From contig JAZNQN010000073.1 of NCBI GenBank assembly GCA_045590195.1, forward strand, positions 62,001-126,000: DNA of 64,000 nt. Reading direction: 5' to 3'. Below, one piece after another: positions 60,521-64,000 of this stretch (the stretch's first letter is position 1; the number at the start of each line of letters is the position of its first letter). The translations under genes were made by a program, and so were the position numbers. The notes beneath the pieces are model-generated. The model was not told the origin of the DNA, did no database searches, and saw nothing but the letters and a program-made list of their open reading frames with translations. The DNA is from JAZNQN01 sp045590195 (GTDB lineage: Bacteria; Bacillota; Clostridia; UMGS1883; UMGS1540).

Positions 60521-60824
60521 AAAACCCGCCAAACGGCGGTGCTTCTTAGGGATAAATCGGTTTTGGCTTGATATTTTTCGCTTATAGTGCGCAAAAAAAT
60601 GCAGACATACGACAGTATGCCTGCGTTTTTTATGACTTCTCTAAGACAAAAAATCTCTAACCCAAAACTGCTTTGCACCATAAAAATCTTGTTTTTGAGT
60701 GCAGAACAAGGCAAAAATTTGAGTAATCCTTGACGGATTGTGAAAATTTTTAACGCAGTTATGTGCCAAAAACGTGGTTTTTAGGCGGTTAATCCCTAAG
60801 AAGCACCGCCGAAGGCGGGTTTTT
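60521..60824. repeat. Non-coding fold-back element with 33-bp terminal inverted repeats (MITE-like)
   Basis: 60521-60553 and 60792-60824 are inverted copies that differ only in a small loop. Each arm is itself a hairpin, CCGCC / GGCGG, with loop AAAC on the left and GAA on the right (a UUCG-type loop when read on the minus strand). Inside lie a terminator-like stem with T-run (60593-60631) and a nested hairpin (AAAAATTT...AATCC / GGATT...AAATTTTT, 60713-60751). No frame of note is present. It fills most of the 355-base gap between the convergent GH20 and DUF3006-like genes. Confidence 0.8.
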
Positions 60825-60832
60825 ACATCCAT

Positions 60833-61000
60833 TTAGTTTATCAGAGTATACTCCATCATTTCATAATGCAGGCGGCTTCCAACATCGGTATTTTCCGGCA
60901 AAAGGAAAAGAGCAATAAAAATTTCGCCGCCGGTTTCTATATCTTTAAGATAGGCATATTCGCCTTCAATTCTGTCAACAATATAATCTTTAGGATTCAT
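60833..61000 (-). CDS. Small DUF3006-like protein
   Basis: 55 residues, ATG at 61000 with GAGGTG five bases upstream. The sequence 'DYIVDRIEGEYAYLKDIETG' followed by 'LFLLPENTDVGSRLHYE' has the pattern of DUF3006 (a DRIEG-x-A opening and LP-x-x-x-x-G-x-x-L later), a small beta protein of unknown function in Firmicutes. It has a consensus -10 promoter and ends nine bases from the fold-back element. Confidence 0.75.
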   Translation of the reverse strand: MNPKDYIVDRIEGEYAYLKDIETGGEIFIALFLLPENTDVGSRLHYEMMEYTLIN

Positions 61001-61019
61001 TTTATCACCTCTTTTTTAC

Positions 61020-61048
61020 ATTATATCATAATTTAGTGCAAAAAACAA
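61020..61048 (-). promoter_or_regulatory. Promoter of the DUF3006-like gene
   Basis: Minus strand TTGTTT, 17 bases, TATAAT with TG one base before it. Confidence 0.7.
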
Positions 61049-61065
61049 GGCGATAAAAATAGTTC

Positions 61066-61094
61066 TTGAAAACAGGCTTTTATTGATGTATAAT
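61066..61094 (+). promoter_or_regulatory. Promoter of the GT2 glycosyltransferase gene
   Basis: TTGAAA, 17 bases, TATAAT with TG one base before it, 34 bases before the start codon. Confidence 0.75.
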
Positions 61095-61127
61095 GATTTT
61101 AGATTAAAAAGTTATGAGGAATTTAAA

Positions 61128-62084
61128 ATGAATGATAAACTTTATATAGTAGTTCCATGTTACAACGAAGAAGAGGTTTTGCCGCTTACTATTCCGAATC
61201 TGGTTGAAATGACAAAAAGTATGGCGGAGGAAAACCTTATAAGCCCGGACAGTAAGATTATTTTTGTAAATGACGGAAGCCGCGATAAAACCTGGGAGAT
61301 TATTGAAAAAGCAGTAAGCGAAAGCCCTTATATTATCGGGATAAATCTTGCGGGGAATGTAGGGCACCAGAATGCGCTTGTGGCAGGGCTTGAATACGCC
61401 GCCGAGAGATGTGATATGTGTATCAGCATTGATGCAGATTTACAGGATGACACCGGCGCAATTAAGAGCATGGTTGAAAAACACCATGCGGGAGCGGACA
61501 TTGTTTTCGGCGTTAGAAGTGACAGGAAAAGCGATACATTTTTTAAAAGATTTACAGCACACTGTTTTTATAAATTTATGAATATATTGGGAGTAAAATC
61601 TGTATACAACCATGCAGACTACAGGCTTATGAGCAAGCAAAGCCTGAAAGCGCTTTCGGGGTACAAAGAAACTAACCTTTTCCTGAGAGGAATTATTGCA
61701 CAGATGGGTTTTGTAACAGATACAGTTTACTATTCCAGAAAAGAAAGGGCGGCAGGGAAAAGCAAATACCCGTTTCGTAAAATGCTTTCCTTTGCGTGGA
61801 ACGGAATTACATCATTTAGCATAAAGCCAATCAGCGCACTTATGGCACTTGGATTTATTATTATTCTTGGATGCATTGTGGCGCTGGGGTATTCGCTTAT
61901 TTCTTATGCCAGGGGAAATGTTATCCCGGGCTGGACATCGCTTATGATTTCTATATGGTTTCTTGGAGGAGTTCAGCTTTTTTCAATTGGAATGATAGGG
62001 CAGTATATTGGTAAAACTTATCTTGAGAGCAAGAGAAGGCCGAGATATCATATAAAAGAGATTAAAAAAAATCCGGAAGATTAA
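61128..62084 (+). CDS. Family 2 glycosyltransferase, GtrB/DPM1-like, with two C-terminal membrane helices
   Basis: 318 residues from the ATG at 61128 (GAGG eight bases upstream); a longer frame lacks a site. The GT-A fold starts 'KLYIVVPCYNEEEVLPLTIP'; the metal motif is 'CISIDADLQDDTGAI'; 'YRLMSKQSLKAL' and 'ERAAGKSKYPFRKM' match the GtrB/YkcC group. Two C-terminal transmembrane helices lie near 238-265 and 275-300. Such enzymes transfer a sugar to undecaprenyl phosphate for surface decoration. No flippase is adjacent. Confidence 0.92.
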   Translation: MNDKLYIVVPCYNEEEVLPLTIPNLVEMTKSMAEENLISPDSKIIFVNDGSRDKTWEIIEKAVSESPYIIGINLAGNVGHQNALVAGLEYAAERCDMCISIDADLQDDTGAIKSMVEKHHAGADIVFGVRSDRKSDTFFKRFTAHCFYKFMNILGVKSVYNHADYRLMSKQSLKALSGYKETNLFLRGIIAQMGFVTDTVYYSRKERAAGKSKYPFRKMLSFAWNGITSFSIKPISALMALGFIIILGCIVALGYSLISYARGNVIPGWTSLMISIWFLGGVQLFSIGMIGQYIGKTYLESKRRPRYHIKEIKKNPED

Positions 62085-62097
62085 TCTTCCGGATTTT
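62066..62097. terminator. Bidirectional terminator (32-bp perfect palindrome)
   Basis: A perfect palindrome built on ATCCGGAAGATTAATCTTCC, with A-tract and T-tract flanks. The stop codon of the glycosyltransferase sits at its centre. It also ends the convergent CofE-like gene, four bases beyond it. Confidence 0.92.
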
Positions 62098-62101
62098 TGT
62101 T

Positions 62102-63292
62102 TTAGTCTGTCATGTTATCAAAGTAGCCCTGAACTAAAACAATAGGGGTTCCTTTGTCGCCCGAGCCGCTTGTAAGGTCACAAAGTGAGCCAATAAGGTC
62201 TGTAAGGCGGCGGGGAGTTGTTCCCTGAGATGCCATATTTCCAACAAGGTCGTTGCCTTTTTGTTTTATAGCGTTCTCAATTGCTTTTTTAAGTTCTTCG
62301 CCTTTAAGATCTGCAAAATCATTATCTGCAAGATATTTAAGTTTAAGCTCGTTTGGTGTTCCTTCGAGGCCTTTTGTGTATGCAGGGGAAACAATTGGAT
62401 CGGCAAGTTCCCAGATTTTTCCTACAGGGTCTTTAAAAGCGCCGTCGCCATAAACCATAACTTCAATATGTTTTCCTGTACGGCTTAAAAGCTGAGCCTG
62501 AATATTTTCAACAAGGTCGAAACATTCCTGAGGGAAAAGCTTAATTGTATCTTCTGTTGATTTATTTGAACCGAGAAGGCCGTACTGTGAGTTAAAGCCG
62601 CTTCCGTCAATGCTTTCTGTCATAATATCATCAAGGCCGAAAACTCTTTTTGCGCCTGCAGCTTTTAAAATACGTTTTGTGCGTGCACGGGTGTGAATAT
62701 CACAGTTAATTACGTTTTCTGTATATTTCAAAATAACACGAGGATCGTTTGCAAGAATAATTTCAGCCTCTGCGCCGCAGGAACGTATTAAATCGCCATA
62801 ATATTTAACATAATCAACGCCTGTAAACGGATGAAGGTTTTCGCCGAAAAGCTCACGATATTTTTCTTCGGACAAAACATCTGAGTATGGGTTAATTCCT
62901 GCTTCATCAAGCTGGTCGAGAGAAACGAGAGCATTACCAACCTCGTCGCTTGGGTAGTTAAGCATAAGAACAATTTTTTTAGCCCCCATTGCTATGCCGC
63001 GAAGGCATATAGCAAAGCGGTTACGGCTGAGAATAGGGAAAATAACACCAACAGTTTCGCCGCCGAGTTTTGCCTTTACATCTTTGGCAATTGCAGCGGT
63101 TGATGCGTAGTTACCCTGTGCACGGGCAACAACAGACTCTGTTACGGCAACAACATCTCTGTCGCGAAGGTCAAAGTTTTCGCTTTCTGCCGCTTCTATA
63201 ACGCTGTTTACTACGATGCTTGCAATATCATCGCCTTCTCTTATAATAGGGCAACGAACACCTCTTGAAACAGTTCCGATTTTTCTTGTCAT
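62102..63292 (-). CDS. CofE-like (coenzyme F420-0:gamma-glutamyl ligase family) protein
   Basis: 396 residues from the ATG at 63292, with GGGAGG eight bases upstream. 'IIREGDDIASIVVNSVIEAA', 'VVAVTESVVARAQGNY' and 'FPILSRNRFAICLRGIAMGA' match the F420_ligase fold, which adds glutamate to an acid. It is longer than archaeal CofE (about 250) and no other F420 gene is visible. Clostridia of this type are not known to make F420, so it more likely ligates glutamate or an amine to another acid. Confidence 0.8.
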   Translation of the reverse strand: MTRKIGTVSRGVRCPIIREGDDIASIVVNSVIEAAESENFDLRDRDVVAVTESVVARAQGNYASTAAIAKDVKAKLGGETVGVIFPILSRNRFAICLRGIAMGAKKIVLMLNYPSDEVGNALVSLDQLDEAGINPYSDVLSEEKYRELFGENLHPFTGVDYVKYYGDLIRSCGAEAEIILANDPRVILKYTENVINCDIHTRARTKRILKAAGAKRVFGLDDIMTESIDGSGFNSQYGLLGSNKSTEDTIKLFPQECFDLVENIQAQLLSRTGKHIEVMVYGDGAFKDPVGKIWELADPIVSPAYTKGLEGTPNELKLKYLADNDFADLKGEELKKAIENAIKQKGNDLVGNMASQGTTPRRLTDLIGSLCDLTSGSGDKGTPIVLVQGYFDNMTD

Positions 63293-63311
63293 TTTAATTA
63301 CCTCCCGGGTA

Positions 63312-63361
63312 TTGACTTTTAATTTCAATAATATTATAATACAACCATAGATATTAGTAAA
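63312..63361. promoter_or_regulatory. Overlapping divergent promoters sharing one -10 region
   Basis: Rightward: TTGACT (63312), 17 bases, TATAAT (63335-63340). Leftward: TTTACT (63356-63361 on the minus strand), 17 bases, TATAAT (63333-63338). The two -10 boxes overlap by four bases, so RNA polymerase can occupy only one. This is typical of an autoregulated LysR gene and its target. Confidence 0.75.
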
Positions 63362-63398
63362 ATAGATAATTCTTACTACTGTAATAAGGAGAACTTAT

Positions 63399-64000
63399 AT
63401 GAAAACAAAACTGGATTATTACCGCATATTCTATGAAACGGCAAGATTTGCATCGTTTTCAAAGGCTGCACAACATTTATATATTTCCCAGTCGGCAATA
63501 TCACAATGCATTCATCAGCTTGAAAAAGATTTAAATGCACAGCTTTTTATAAGGTCAAGACGCGGGATATCCCTTACAAAAGAGGGCGAGCTGCTGTTTC
63601 AGAAAGTTGGAGCGGCCATTCAGGCAATTGAACAGGGAGAAGCACTACTGGAAAGGCTTTTACACCTTGAAAGCGGAGCGCTTACTATTGCTGCCGGCGA
63701 TACAATTACAAGCCATTTTTTGTTGCCGTACCTTGAAAAATTTCATCAGTTATACCCGAACATTCGTATTGAAATGGCAAACTCTTATTCTTCGCACATG
63801 CTTCAGCTTGTGAAAGAAGGAAAGGCTGACCTGGCGTTTGTAAATCTTCCGGCAGAAGATGAGGAACTTTGTATAGAGCCTTGTTTGCAAATTCACGATA
63901 TTTTTGTGTGCGGGGCTGATTTTGATGCAAAAAAAACCTATTCCTGGGAAGAGGTTGCCGCATTGCCGCTTATTTTGCTTGAGAAAAATTCGTCATCAAG
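63399..64000 (+). CDS. LysR-family transcriptional regulator, C-terminus cut by window edge
   Basis: At least 200 residues; the frame is open to the last base. The winged helix-turn-helix is clear at residues 1-60: 'DYYRIFYETARFASFSKAAQ' then 'LYISQSAISQCIHQLEKDL'. The effector domain begins near 92 ('GALTIAAGDTITSHFLLPYL'). AAGGAG lies eight bases before the ATG at 63399. It is divergent from the CofE-like gene with overlapping promoters and probably controls it. Confidence 0.93.
   Translation, partial: MKTKLDYYRIFYETARFASFSKAAQHLYISQSAISQCIHQLEKDLNAQLFIRSRRGISLTKEGELLFQKVGAAIQAIEQGEALLERLLHLESGALTIAAGDTITSHFLLPYLEKFHQLYPNIRIEMANSYSSHMLQLVKEGKADLAFVNLPAEDEELCIEPCLQIHDIFVCGADFDAKKTYSWEEVAALPLILLEKNSSS

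Noticed and set aside
60593..60631. Simple terminator explanation for the whole 60480-60832 gap
   Set aside because: One stem with a T-run is present, but it does not account for the 33-bp inverted termini or the second nested hairpin.

Overview
The window is an AT-rich chromosomal segment from a low-GC Gram-positive anaerobe of the Clostridia. The call rests on the gene order rpmH-rnpA-yidD-yidC-jag-mnmE-mnmG-rsmG-noc-soj-spo0J on one side of dnaA and dnaN-yaaA-recF-remB-gyrB-gyrA on the other, on PolC, on AGGAGG-type ribosome binding sites and on sigma-A promoters with 17-bp spacers. No species can be named. I saw no tRNA, rRNA, CRISPR array or complete insertion sequence.

Layout. 1-3454: the end of a surface-polysaccharide locus (Wzz/CpsC-like protein, CpsD-like tyrosine kinase, secreted RCC1-repeat protein cut by the window edge). 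3475-14934: leftward housekeeping genes (TPR protein, serS, parB, parA, Noc-like ParB, rsmG, mnmG, mnmE, jag, yidC, yidD, rnpA, rpmH), with two perfect parS sites at the soj promoter. 14935-16778: the replication origin, with DnaA boxes before dnaA and, between dnaA and dnaN, two abutting DnaA boxes followed by a DnaA-trio-like run. 15307-29253: rightward dnaA, dnaN, yaaA, recF, remB, gyrB, gyrA, ispG, polC. 29243-40397: a hairpin repeat, an Mrr-type nuclease, an XRE-cupin regulator with an acyl-CoA synthetase and a CDF exporter, mnmA, a DMT transporter, glmM, a small DUF6514-like protein, and an SDR/Gfo-Idh-MocA pair.

40399-48928 is the most unusual metabolic block. A tight leftward operon (AtuA/DUF1446, DUF4387, two-subunit class-I fumarase-like hydro-lyase, CE7 acetyl esterase) faces a rightward operon (SDR, type I dehydroquinase-like protein with altered substrate residues, quinone-oxidoreductase-like MDR), with two AraC regulators between them. 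It looks like an uncharacterised, inducible route for small oxygenated acids or acetylated sugars. 49077-51640 holds CapA-like and DUF1846 genes. 51745-53853 is thrS preceded by a candidate leader peptide with mutually exclusive hairpins. 53890-60477 holds two AraC regulators, rqcP and a glycan block (AGE epimerase, unrecognised TIM-barrel-like hydrolase, GH20 family protein). 60521-60824 is a non-coding fold-back element with 33-bp terminal inverted repeats. The end carries a DUF3006-like gene, a GT2 glycosyltransferase, a CofE-like ligase and a LysR regulator, the last two sharing overlapping promoters.

Starts were chosen by Shine-Dalgarno spacing and family length. Promoters are sequence matches, not mapped start sites. 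All family names come from recognition of motifs; no search was run.
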